Origin: Parvularcula sp038749595
GTDB lineage: Bacteria; Pseudomonadota; Alphaproteobacteria; Caulobacterales; Parvularculaceae
Direction: 5' to 3'
Length of the DNA stretch: 64,000 nucleotides
Assembly (NCBI GenBank): GCA_038749595.1
Contig: JBCDHW010000006.1
Span: 124,001 to 188,000, forward strand
The notes below the pieces were generated by a model. That model did no database searches, was not told where the DNA came from, and saw nothing but the letters and a program-made list of their open reading frames with translations. Positions within the stretch are counted from its first letter, which is position 1. Each line of letters begins with the position of its first letter. Of the stretch, positions 35,899-43,901 are shown in pieces. A program made the position numbers and the translations under genes.

Positions 35899-36220
35899 TT
35901 CCACCTCGTCGCTTAAGCATCGACTGGATCATATCGTCGATTATCGCTCGATCGTTCTCCGAGAGCTGGCCTGCTTGGCGGAACATTCTCATCAGGTTTT
36001 CATCCCCACCCGCTGCCTCAATGTCCTCACCTACTAGCGCCGCGATACTGACCTTGAAGTGATCTGCCAATTTAGCGAGCAGCTCCGTTGACGGGTTGTT
36101 GCTACGGGCCTTTTCGAGCTCCCAGATGTGCGTCTTCGACACACCTATAGCTTCCGCAACATCCTGAAGTGAATCACCTTTTTTCAAGCGTAACTCTCTG
36201 AGTTTTGACGCCAAAGACAT
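35882..36220 (-). CDS. XRE-family HTH repressor (partner of ImmA-like protease)
   Basis: 112 aa. HTH_3 domain at residues 5-62: LRELRLKKGDSLQDVAEAIGVSKTHIWELEKAR. The C-terminal tail (RMFRQAGQLSENDRAIIDDMI) resembles ImmR/ClgR-type regulators. ATG 36220 follows a strong GGGAGAAGG. Divergent from two small genes, whose shared promoter region it probably represses. Confidence 0.9.
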   Translation of the reverse strand: MSLASKLRELRLKKGDSLQDVAEAIGVSKTHIWELEKARSNNPSTELLAKLADHFKVSIAALVGEDIEAAGGDENLMRMFRQAGQLSENDRAIIDDMIQSMLKRRGGNDDKT

Positions 36221-36308
36221 GCCTTCTCCCTGGTTTTTACGGCACCTTCGCAGTGGCGACGTCAGGTTTATCTGACGCCAACATATCGGTGCTCTTGACG
36301 CAATCAAC

Positions 36309-36327
36309 CGTAAGGTATAGTGATACG
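36309..36327. promoter_or_regulatory. Possible operator/promoter between XRE gene and small genes
   Basis: An imperfect 19-bp palindrome with CGTA...TACG ends overlaps a TATAGT -10-like hexamer; TTGACG lies 15 bp before it, a short spacing. Position between the divergent repressor and small genes suits an XRE operator. Confidence 0.35.
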
Positions 36328-36374
36328 AATATGGCCGATTTGATGAAAGGCCACGAAGCAGAAAGGAGTTTTTT

Positions 36375-36557
36375 ATGCTTCAGAGAGTTGCGCGAGCACC
36401 GATTGGAACAACTGCACGGACCGGTGAGCTTTGTCCGGAAAGCGGGGTTTGGAAAGTCATGGGTCAGCCATCGACAACCGCGCCGATTGCCGAAGGCAAT
36501 CGGATGCCTCCCTACCGCGGGAAAGCCGTGACATGGCAACTTATTCAGTATGCGTAA
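36375..36557 (+). CDS. Small conserved-looking protein (60 aa)
   Basis: Strong AAGGAG 6 nt before the ATG. The product reads ARTGELCPESGVWKV, then TTAPIAEGNRMPPYRGKAVTW, with a C-P-x-S-G-x-W pattern recalling YjzC-like small proteins. I recognise the style but no function. It is followed after 11 bp by another small gene in the same direction; both face the XRE/ImmA pair. Confidence 0.7.
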   Translation: MLQRVARAPIGTTARTGELCPESGVWKVMGQPSTTAPIAEGNRMPPYRGKAVTWQLIQYA

Positions 36558-36568
36558 GGAAATGTGAA

Positions 36569-36715
36569 ATGGCGAAAAACGAAAAGACCTCGAAGTCAGT
36601 CGCCTCTAAGGCGTCTAAACTTCTCAGCAATCCCAAGTCGTCCAAAGCGGTCAAAAGCGTCGCTGCGTCAGCGCTCACGCAAGCCCCAGACCGAAAAGGA
36701 GGAAAGCGCAAGTAA
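36569..36715 (+). CDS. Small Lys/Ser/Ala-rich protein (48 aa)
   Basis: AAGGAA precedes the ATG. The protein is highly basic and repetitive (SVASKASKLLSNPKSSKAVK, ending RKGGKRK). Similar very short proteins occur across proteobacterial genomes and mobile elements, to my memory without a known role. Likely co-transcribed with 36375-36557. The next 214 bp (36716-36929) hold nothing I can support. Confidence 0.65.
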   Translation: MAKNEKTSKSVASKASKLLSNPKSSKAVKSVAASALTQAPDRKGGKRK

Positions 36716-36929
36716 GGTCCCTGAGTCCGCACCACCCGTTACATCTCAAAGAATCACCACGACCGTGGGAGGGTAGTCGGACGGCTGAAGCTTGCGTTTC
36801 ACGGCCGGATAGCAAGCTGACACGGCGAATTTTGGCGGTTAGCCAAGCCTTGAAGGCGCTAGTTCGCCGCAGGTAGCGTGGCCACTGCAAAAGAACGCAT
36901 GGACCACCTAAGCATTGATCCCTTCGGGC

Positions 36930-37832
36930 TTACAACTCCTCATTGCACGTACGAATTAGATCTGCGTAGGCGCTGACTACTTTATCAGCTAGCTGGTGGA
37001 GTTCCGATACCGCATGATCGTATCGCTCCGGATACAGTTCTTCCCAGTCGTAGGGCACTCCTTGGAGTGTCATGCCGTTTCCGCTCGGAAACGTGTTTCG
37101 TGCCACCGACTCGGCATGCAGGCGTACTGCTGACAGAAGCGCCAAACGCTTCGCTTCAAGCCCCTCGTCAACGAACTCCTGCTCGGGCGAGTCCCATGCC
37201 TGAAGAAAGTGGTCGAAGGGATCGTAGCTTTTCCGGGGCCACTGAAACGTCATGAGCTGCTCTTTCAAGAAGCGAATCGGCGGGTCGAAAGGAAGATCCT
37301 TTTGCAGTTGTGCAAACAAGCTGCGATCGTGTTGCAGGCCGGGCCGTTCAGACCCTGCAAAAAACTGAGGAAAGAAGCGTTGGATCTGGGTGCTATCCTT
37401 CGAAAATTCAGCGCAGACATCATCCCAAAACATGATTTCCACCGAAAACTTCGCAGTACGAATCCTCTCCTTGCTCTTTGTAAGGACGTAGGTCTGTATT
37501 GCCTGGTCTCTTGGAGCCGCGGTTGCGAGTATGTATCTCTGGATTTCCGGATTGAATTTTTCGGCCTTGCTGATCTCAGCATCGACCACCGCCTCTGATA
37601 CCCCGCCAACCGTATTCTTGGCTTGGACGCCGGTGAGTCGTCCTGTGTCGTCGTCACCGTATACATCGACTCCATGTTGAGATTGGCCCGACCTCCCATT
37701 CCTCTGGAATGACTTGTTCTGAAAACGAAGTTCGACGGCTGCGAGAACCATGTCTTCGAATTCGGAAGGATCTTGAGTTGGCGGGTACTGTGTTGTGGCT
37801 AGGGTCGGCATGTTGATGAAATAGCCAGCCAT
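36930..37832 (-). CDS. Orphan Mrr-like (QxK) restriction-endonuclease-fold protein
   Basis: 300 aa. The N-terminal ~150 residues match the Mrr/Cap4-like PD-(D/E)xK nuclease fold in its QxK form: FEDMVLAAVELRF, GQSQHGVDVYG with Asp56, GVQAKN with Gln70 and Lys72, then a strand-helix EISKAEKFNPEIQRYILATA. The C-terminal half is helical and unrecognised, and may be the sensor. These nuclease domains are usually fused to STAND or NTPase modules in defence proteins; here it stands alone inside an element. Start may be 37811 instead. The 200 bp upstream hold its promoter. Confidence 0.72.
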   Translation of the reverse strand: MAGYFINMPTLATTQYPPTQDPSEFEDMVLAAVELRFQNKSFQRNGRSGQSQHGVDVYGDDDTGRLTGVQAKNTVGGVSEAVVDAEISKAEKFNPEIQRYILATAAPRDQAIQTYVLTKSKERIRTAKFSVEIMFWDDVCAEFSKDSTQIQRFFPQFFAGSERPGLQHDRSLFAQLQKDLPFDPPIRFLKEQLMTFQWPRKSYDPFDHFLQAWDSPEQEFVDEGLEAKRLALLSAVRLHAESVARNTFPSGNGMTLQGVPYDWEELYPERYDHAVSELHQLADKVVSAYADLIRTCNEEL

Positions 37833-38033
37833 CGGCCAACGTTAAAGATGAGGCTGAAGCTTTTGCCCTGGTCTTTGCTTTGCCTCCCCAGAGCGAGAAA
37901 GACTGGGAGCCAGATCCCAAACGACCTGACAATCATTCGGCGGTTAGCGAGCGCAATCCGGCAAAAGGCTCCCCGTGATTTTCGCGGGCCTGCCCGTCGC
38001 GCCTCCAGGACACCCAACCACCGCATGCCGCGC

Positions 38034-38330
38034 CTAGGCGTCGAGGTGGCCTGCGTACTCGATCCACTGCCGCATCCTGCGTCGCTCGTCGGCTTCGAGG
38101 CCCTGCATCCGCTCCACCGATGCGAGCGCCTGCTGCTGGAGCTCCGCGCTCTCGAAGGGCGGGGGCTCGCCCGGCCTCGTCATCTCGACGAGCAGCCCCT
38201 GATCCGGGTGGTCGAGCTGACCCACCGCGATGCGCACGAGCATCGGGCCGTCGGCGAAGCGGCGCAGGACCACGCCGGAGGGCGAGACGAGCTCGACGGT
38301 GACGCCGTTAGGCGAGGAGCGGGTGGCCAT
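38034..38330 (-). CDS. Small element protein after the terminase-like gene
   Basis: 98 aa from ATG 38330, overlapping the upstream gene by 23 bp. A beta-rich N-terminus (VTVELVSPSGVVLRRFADGP) and a helical C-terminus (ALASVERMQGLEADERRRMRQW). No family recognised; coupling suggests joint work with the terminase-like protein. Confidence 0.55.
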   Translation of the reverse strand: MATRSSPNGVTVELVSPSGVVLRRFADGPMLVRIAVGQLDHPDQGLLVEMTRPGEPPPFESAELQQQALASVERMQGLEADERRRMRQWIEYAGHLDA

Positions 38331-38877
38331 CGAGGTCCTCCGTGTGCGTATCTTCCACGATCTCTGCGTCGATAAACTCGGCCTCAGCATCGGCATGCCG
38401 CGCCCACGACGGCCTCTCGGCGCGCCGGACCACAGCTGGTCGCTCCTGCGTCGTGAGGTTCACCTGGACGTTGGCCTGCACCGAGGGGGCGTTCCGCCCG
38501 TCTGCGGAGACGAGCGTCTTGTTCACCAAGCTCTTGAGGATCTGGGGGTCGTAGTCGACCAGGCGCCTGACCGTAGCGAAGTCGTCGGCCTCCGCGTCCC
38601 ACACGGGGTTGCCCTGGTCGTCGAAGACGTTCTCCTCGACGATGCGGCCCGTGGCGACGAGAGCCTTCTCCACCACCTCGTCCCTGATCTCGTCGAGGCG
38701 GATGACCATGGCGTTGTCCCAGGCCTCGGCGACGGCAGGGTCGGAGGCGCGCCAGTGGTAGGCGACGGAGCGAGCGACGCCTGTCGCCCTGCAGGCCCTC
38801 GCGACGCTTCCGTGCAGCGCGAGGTCGGACAGGAACGCCTCCTTGCGATCGCGCGTCTTGGTCAGTTCGGCTGCCAT
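38308..38877 (-). CDS. Terminase small subunit-like DNA-binding protein
   Basis: 189 aa with GAGGGAGGGG before the ATG. The N-terminal HTH (KEAFLSDLALHGSVARACRATGVARSVAYHWR) is the type seen in phage small terminases, which select DNA for packaging. The middle is helical and the tail acidic. No large terminase or portal gene is present, as in PICI-type satellites that redirect a helper's packaging. Assigned from HTH type and context, so moderate confidence. Confidence 0.6.
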   Translation of the reverse strand: MAAELTKTRDRKEAFLSDLALHGSVARACRATGVARSVAYHWRASDPAVAEAWDNAMVIRLDEIRDEVVEKALVATGRIVEENVFDDQGNPVWDAEADDFATVRRLVDYDPQILKSLVNKTLVSADGRNAPSVQANVQVNLTTQERPAVVRRAERPSWARHADAEAEFIDAEIVEDTHTEDLDGHPLLA

Positions 38878-39137
38878 GCCCCTCCCTCGGGCTCCATCTG
38901 AGCCGCAGCTTTCGGCCCTCGGCAGGGCCTTGCTTCCGATGTGCTTTTCGGCCCTCCGAAGGGACCCCTTGATCGTGTGTCACCGGACGCTGCCGGATCG
39001 GCGATGAGCCTCAGGTTCCTGAGGCACAGCATGCCGTCCGTCGGCTGCCTAAATGGCAGTCACAGCCGCAGCATGGCGCGCTTTCACCCCTCTGCGAGCC
39101 CCCGAGCGTCCGACGACGTCCGATGGGCCAGCGCCAT

Positions 39138-39429
39138 CGTAACGGCACGTAACGGCTCTAAGACCAAGCGTAACGTTACGGTGAAATCCAACGAAACTAA
39201 TACTCTAGACGCCGATGTAGGGCTGTAACGCTCTTCTTTTACCTAGTTTGTTAACGATAAATATCTCTGTCTAGCCACGTCACCCGGCGCCACGCGCACT
39301 GCTGCCATCAGCGGCGGTGGCACGCAGCCGGTTGCACCGTTGCGCATTACGAAGAGCAGAATGTCTTACGTTGTGAAGCGCATAAGTGTCACGTTACGCT
39401 TTGCCCGAAGGCCGTTACGCCCCGTTACG
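39138..39429. repeat. Symmetric CGTTACG iteron array, probable replication origin
   Basis: Seven exact CGTAACG/CGTTACG heptamers. Left triplet at 39138, 39148 and 39169 (spacings 10 and 21), with an extra opposed copy at 39174; right triplet inverted at 39392, 39413 and 39423 (spacings 21 and 10). The two triplets are mirror images with related spacers. One-mismatch versions lie between (39224, 39345, 39364). The interval is AT-richer in the middle (39225-39270). It lies directly 3' of the SF3 helicase gene within a 583-bp gene-free gap (38878-39460), which suits a helicase-bound origin. Confidence 0.75.
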
Positions 39430-39460
39430 GCGATAACACCGCAACCTCGTCGCTACTCGA

Positions 39461-41344
39461 CTATGGTATCACACCCCTTATGCCTGAAAGCACCCTTGGG
39501 GACTTGCCTTCAACGCGCCGCTGACTGAACTTCACGCCGTCGACAGCAGATTCCAGATCCTGCGCGAAGCGCCACTTGCCGCGTACTAGGGATCGCGGAA
39601 TGTCCTCTGCATACGCCCAGTTAGAGAAGGCCTCGTAGACCTCGTCGAGCAACACGAAGTCCTCTGCCTCGCCTATCTCCAGACAGTCCTCCGCAAAACG
39701 TAGGGCTGGCGCATGAGCCATGGCCACCTTGCGCACCTCGCTCTCGCCGAGGGCACCGACCGAGAAGCGCCCGCCGTTCGAGCGCAGCCGCTCGAGACCC
39801 TCAAGCGCCCAGTTCGCGATACCTGGCAGCTCAGCCATCAGGCGCTTCGAGAGACCGCGATCCTCTTTGCCGAGGAACGAGCGCTCGAAGCGCACTATAA
39901 GCATCCTCGCAGCGAGGGCTTGGCTTTCATCGAGAAGTGAGAGGTGGTCGTTGCAGGCGATGGTGAGCCGCGTGCGCAGCTTCACCGAGACGATGTCCTT
40001 GTTCTTCTGGTTGATCGACAGAGTGTCCTCGCCGGTGATGTTCAGCAGGCGTTCGATTGCGGCCGTCCGCCCGCGAGCCTCCACGTCCCGCGCATCGCCG
40101 ACGATGGCCAGGCGCTTGCCGATGAACGCCTGAGCGCCGAACTCGTTCGCCAGGGTCTGCATCGACGCCGCGGCTACGTGCTGCTCGCCTACGAGCTTCG
40201 ACAAGACCTCGAGGGCTGTCGACTTTCCTGAGCGCTTCACGCCGACGAGCGTCATGAACTTATGGGCCGAAGTATCCGGCGTTAGGCAGTAGCCGAACCA
40301 CTCCTGAAGCGTGTCGTGGAAGCTCGAATCGAGCGTCTGGTCGAGCCAACGCTTCCACGAGGGACATTCGGCCAACGGATCCCAGTCGTACTCTGGCAGG
40401 CCCGTGGCGAAGTACCGACCGTCGTGCGGCAGCAGTTCCATCGCCGTTACGTCGAGTAGTCCGTTCGCGAACAGCGCCATATCGACGGCCTCGGGATCAC
40501 CGAGCTTCGGCTCGATCCACTCGAAGGGTCCCACGCGGCAGCACGTCTCGTCGTGTACGGAGCGTATAAGGTTGCCAACCTGTGTCGCTGTGAGCACGGT
40601 CCTCTTTGCATCGCCTTCGATGGGGCCGCGCGTGCTCTCGACGGGGTTCGTGGCGCGAACCTCAGCGCGGATTTCCTGCTCAGCGCGCTTAGCCCAGTGG
40701 TTCTCGTCGAATGAGTAGAGGTCACCGTCGAACGAAAGCAACTTTTTCGGTCGAAGCCTCATGAAGCGGTGAGCATTCTTCGCGTCGTGCGTGTCTGGGT
40801 AATCGATTTGTCGGGGCCAGGTTTTTTCCGTGCGCTCTCGCGCTATCGCTGCTTCAATGTCCTCGATACAGTCGGCGCGCGGACGCTGAAGCCAATCCTC
40901 AAGCTTTTGAGATGACCTCTCGAAGACTGCGAGGTCATCCTCGACGACAGCCTGGTCGGAGCTATCACTCATCTCAAGCGTAAGGGCGTCGCGGCGTACT
41001 TTCTCGATTAGTCCTCGCACGAAGTCGCGAACGTCGCGCGGGTCCTCAGGCTCGTCCCAGTACTGCGCGAAGAAAGCCTCGAAGTGATGCCCCTCATCAC
41101 CAGACAGATCAACGCCGTTCGCTTGAAACCAGAGGCGCATAGCTCTCAGGGTCATGCTGCGTGCCCTCGGCACACCGGCAGCTGCATTGCTAAGGACAGA
41201 GATGAACTCAGACATTTCATCGAGGTTGAGGTCCATCGTCCTGGTGTCGAGGAGCGTTAGCAGCTCCGCGAAGTCGTCCCCGTAGAGAGTAATCCCCCGC
41301 TTGAGCTGGCCCACCTCCGGCGCCGTCTTCTTGGTGGCTGACAT
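39461..41344 (-). CDS. P4-type SF3 replicative helicase (primase C-terminal family)
   Basis: 627 aa. D5_N-like region around residues 288-325 (ALFANGLLDVTAMELLPHDG), then an SF3 helicase with Walker A GVKRSGKST (residues 368-376), GKRLAIVGDAR, and motif C LTIACNDH. The N-terminal third lacks an evident zinc or TOPRIM-primase motif. P4 alpha-like proteins melt and unwind an iteron origin, which matches the array next to the gene. A self-replication gene without structural genes is characteristic of satellites. Confidence 0.9.
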   Translation of the reverse strand: MSATKKTAPEVGQLKRGITLYGDDFAELLTLLDTRTMDLNLDEMSEFISVLSNAAAGVPRARSMTLRAMRLWFQANGVDLSGDEGHHFEAFFAQYWDEPEDPRDVRDFVRGLIEKVRRDALTLEMSDSSDQAVVEDDLAVFERSSQKLEDWLQRPRADCIEDIEAAIARERTEKTWPRQIDYPDTHDAKNAHRFMRLRPKKLLSFDGDLYSFDENHWAKRAEQEIRAEVRATNPVESTRGPIEGDAKRTVLTATQVGNLIRSVHDETCCRVGPFEWIEPKLGDPEAVDMALFANGLLDVTAMELLPHDGRYFATGLPEYDWDPLAECPSWKRWLDQTLDSSFHDTLQEWFGYCLTPDTSAHKFMTLVGVKRSGKSTALEVLSKLVGEQHVAAASMQTLANEFGAQAFIGKRLAIVGDARDVEARGRTAAIERLLNITGEDTLSINQKNKDIVSVKLRTRLTIACNDHLSLLDESQALAARMLIVRFERSFLGKEDRGLSKRLMAELPGIANWALEGLERLRSNGGRFSVGALGESEVRKVAMAHAPALRFAEDCLEIGEAEDFVLLDEVYEAFSNWAYAEDIPRSLVRGKWRFAQDLESAVDGVKFSQRRVEGKSPRVLSGIRGVIP

Positions 41345-41348
41345 CGGC

Positions 41349-41579
41349 TCAGCCCTCCCGCTTGGCGGCGAGGTAGGCGTCGACGGCGACCCTCGGGTAG
41401 AGGACGGCGCGACCGCGGGTCACGAACTCGGGTCCGCGGTCCATGCCCTGCCGCCTCAGCGAGCGGTAGCTCTCGAGCGTGTTCCTGGTGAGGCCGGTGA
41501 GTGCTGCGACCTCGGCGGTCGTCAGCAGCTCGCCCTTTGCTGGCTCATTGGCGCCCAGCTGCGCGGTATCATTTTGCAC
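41349..41579 (-). CDS. Excisionase/AlpA-like HTH protein
   Basis: 76 aa from GTG 41579, preceded by AGAAGGA. A MerR-like winged HTH (LLTTAEVAALTGLTRNTLESYR) and VLYPRVAVDAYLA are typical of HTH_17/Xis-type proteins. It ends 4 bp before the helicase gene, so they are co-transcribed; in P4, AlpA-type proteins control integrase and excision. Confidence 0.75.
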   Translation of the reverse strand: MQNDTAQLGANEPAKGELLTTAEVAALTGLTRNTLESYRSLRRQGMDRGPEFVTRGRAVLYPRVAVDAYLAAKREG

Positions 41580-41751
41580 GAGCCTGATCCTTCTCTTTGC
41601 CGTTAGGGTCCTCTGTCTCGTCCATCGACTGGCCGCTGCCTCTGACGAGGTGGCGGCCTTTCTCGAAGCACGCGTTGATTGTGCCGGACCGGCTACCTCC
41701 AAAAAAACCAGCATTTGAGTCGTGGTAAACGCTCGTTGTTAGCGGGCGTGC

Positions 41752-42159
41752 TCAGTGGTCGTTGCGACGTCGGTCGAGCGCACGCGCCCACGTGATCTGG
41801 CGCTCGCTCCAGTGCGCGACGTCGCGTCGGTCGAGGAAGCGGAGGAAGGCGTTGGCGCAACGTAGCCTACCGTCCGCCTGCTGACGGAAGAGGCCGAAGC
41901 ATCCAGCGAGGATGGAGTCCCTGAGCCAGTGATCGCGGGGCAGGCCAATGGACGTCACCGCCTCGGTCACGGCTGCGTCCGCGAGGCGGTCCCGCACGCG
42001 AGGGTCCTTGAGGTCGGCGATCGCGCCGAAGGCCCCGATGAGCGAGAGTGTCCGTCCGTACACGGCGATGAAGGCGTCGTAGTCTCGGAGGGGCCAAGCG
42101 TTGGGGTGGGCTTCGGGCTCGCGCTCGCTGAGCTCGCTTACGTCGAGGACCTGGTTCAT
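41752..42159 (-). CDS. Unknown element protein coupled to an HTH gene
   Basis: 135 aa, helical, with DYDAFIAVYGRTLSLIGAF GAIADLKDP and RDSILAGCFGLFRQQADGRL. Its ATG overlaps the stop of the upstream HTH gene (42156-42159). No family recognised. Confidence 0.55.
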   Translation of the reverse strand: MNQVLDVSELSEREPEAHPNAWPLRDYDAFIAVYGRTLSLIGAFGAIADLKDPRVRDRLADAAVTEAVTSIGLPRDHWLRDSILAGCFGLFRQQADGRLRCANAFLRFLDRRDVAHWSERQITWARALDRRRNDH

Positions 42160-42389
42160 CGCAGCGGCTCCGTCCTGTGCTGCTCCATGTAGGCCCGGAG
42201 GTCCTCCACCGCATAGCGCACCGCCTTACCGGGCTTCGAGTAGGCGGGGCCCTGGCGCCTGACGCGCAGGCCCTCTAGCGTCCTGACCGACAGGCCCGTC
42301 AGCGAGGCGGCTCCCTCCGTGTCCAAGTACTCGGGCGACGAGGCGAGGCTCCGCTCGATCCTGTCCAACCTCTCGATGATCTCTTCCAT
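42156..42389 (-). CDS. Excisionase-like HTH protein
   Basis: 77 aa. EYLDTEGAASLTGLSVRTLEGLR followed by RQGPAYSKPGKAVRYAVEDLRAYM is the HTH_17/Xis pattern. Second such gene in the element, starting the minus-strand block that runs through the helicase (42389 to 39461). Confidence 0.78.
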   Translation of the reverse strand: MEEIIERLDRIERSLASSPEYLDTEGAASLTGLSVRTLEGLRVRRQGPAYSKPGKAVRYAVEDLRAYMEQHRTEPLR

Positions 42390-42822
42390 GGCTCAGCACA
42401 GACTCCTCTCTACACTGAGCAGTATAGCCTCAGGGCGAGGACGCGCCGACCATCACTCAGCGCTCCCTGACACCTTCGCGCTTTCGCGCGATGTTTGCAT
42501 CAGTTGATAGCCTTGAATGATCGGTCTGTTATTCGGTGAAAGAGAAGACTGGCTTCGAGATCGACAGAGCCGGACTCGGCGCACTTTCAGACATCTTAGC
42601 AATCACCAGCCGCGCGGCCGCCGCAGCTTGCGATCACCCACGCAAACCAAGCTGCTTATCCACCAAGCGATTCAGGCGTTACTGAGTGTGGGCCTCGCGC
42701 TTGACTCTCGCCGCTTTAAAGCTCAGCGCTGAATAGCCGACATTTTGGCCAGACAACCTAGGCCCCGCGGTTTTCGACCCGCTGACGTTTAGACTCTCTA
42801 TCCCCGATGATCGACAGAGCCC
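42390..42822. other. Gene-free stretch between excisionase-like gene and cold-shock leader
   Basis: 433 bp between divergent transcription units. Open frames here have no ribosome site and random-like composition. It must hold promoters for both directions. Confidence 0.45.
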
Positions 42823-42865
42823 GTATGCGGCCACACGGTGTGGTGCGCGTATCGGTCTCGCATAC
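42823..42865 (+). promoter_or_regulatory. Nested hairpin upstream of the cold-shock gene
   Basis: GTATGCG (42823-42829) pairs with CGCATAC (42859-42865), enclosing CCACA-CGG-TGTGG (42831-42843). It ends 20 bp before the cspA-like start codon and could be an mRNA leader structure or an operator. Confidence 0.4.
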
Positions 42866-42885
42866 GTCAGTGAAAGGCGCACATT

Positions 42886-43095
42886 ATGACCAATGGCACC
42901 GTGAAATTCTTCAACGCTCAAAAGGGCTTCGGCTTCATTCAACCTGAAGACGGCTCAACAGACGTGTTCGTTCATGCGACCGCACTCGAACGAGCTGGTC
43001 TCCCACCCCTCAACGAAGGCGACAAAGTCAGCTTCGAAACTGAAGTCGACCAACGCTCTGGCAAGTCTGCCGTGAGCACCATTTCAATGGCGTAA
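42886..43095 (+). CDS. Cold-shock-domain protein (CspA family)
   Basis: 69 aa. RNA/DNA-binding motifs RNP1 KGFGFI and RNP2 VFVHAT in a standard OB-fold (GTVKFFNAQKGFGFIQPEDG). GAAAGG precedes the ATG. As element cargo it could act as an RNA chaperone or antiterminator for element or helper transcripts. A nested hairpin lies just upstream. Confidence 0.92.
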   Translation: MTNGTVKFFNAQKGFGFIQPEDGSTDVFVHATALERAGLPPLNEGDKVSFETEVDQRSGKSAVSTISMA

Positions 43096-43235
43096 CGCTC
43101 CCCGAGGGTCAGAACTATCGTCCGGCCCCCAACTTTGGTCGGACTAATCGAGAGAACAAACACTAGACCAAAGACAACCAGCAATCTCATGTTTCCGTGT
43201 CGTGACCTTGCTCAACCCCGCTTGGAGGCGACACG

Positions 43236-43535
43236 ATGCAGCTTGACGAATTGCTGGCCCTACTTGGGCCGACAGGCATCCTCGCCATGGGCGAAGATGT
43301 CCGGATAAAGACGAAGGATGGCACTGAAAAAACCACTAAGGGTGTCGTCTCCCTTGCCGATGGCAGTACCGACGTTGAGATCGGGACTGGTCAGGTGCTG
43401 ATTGCTGAGCCTGAACCTCAGGAAGGTACCGACATCATGATCCGCGGCGAACCCTATGTGCTCCGTTCTGTCAAGAAACACGACGACGGATACTTCAAAT
43501 GCTGGTTCTGGCGGAGCCGAGAGGTGGATCAATGA
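43236..43535 (+). CDS. Small beta-rich element protein, head-tail-connector-like
   Basis: 99 aa, GGAGG before the ATG. The pattern ...VRIKTKDGTEKTTKGVVSLADG...DIMIRGEPYVLRSVKKHDDG YF is reminiscent of small phage head-tail joining proteins, but the match is by overall pattern only. Its stop overlaps the next gene (ATGA). Confidence 0.5.
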   Translation: MQLDELLALLGPTGILAMGEDVRIKTKDGTEKTTKGVVSLADGSTDVEIGTGQVLIAEPEPQEGTDIMIRGEPYVLRSVKKHDDGYFKCWFWRSREVDQ

Positions 43536-43753
43536 GCAACGAGCAAATCAGTAAGTCCCCTGACAATGTTCAGGCGGAAAAGAGCGACCCCGTAGCCCGC
43601 GTGCACGCTCCGCCCGTCCAGATGAAAGGTCCGCCGCGGCGACACCCCGAAAGCGCTGCCTTCCAAGACCTCGAGACTGAACGGTTTGAACGCCAGCACA
43701 GAACAGAGCGACTCAAAAAGATGAGGTTAGCCGCGCAAGCCACAGAGGGCTGA
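43532..43753 (+). CDS. Small charged protein coupled to 43236-43535
   Basis: 73 aa, disordered-looking N-terminal half rich in Pro and Lys, then a charged helix (FQDLETERFERQHRTERLKK). Translationally coupled to the previous gene. No family recognised. Confidence 0.5.
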   Translation: MSNEQISKSPDNVQAEKSDPVARVHAPPVQMKGPPRRHPESAAFQDLETERFERQHRTERLKKMRLAAQATEG

Positions 43754-43901
43754 GCATCTGCCCAATCAGATAACGCGATGTTGTTTTTCTATCTGCCTTC
43801 GCACCTCTTTGAGTTGGAGCTTCAATGGGCACTGATCCTCGCGTCCAACACTCAACCGGCAGCATCGGGCCAGGTCCTGCCAGGCATCAAAAGTTCCCGG
43901 C

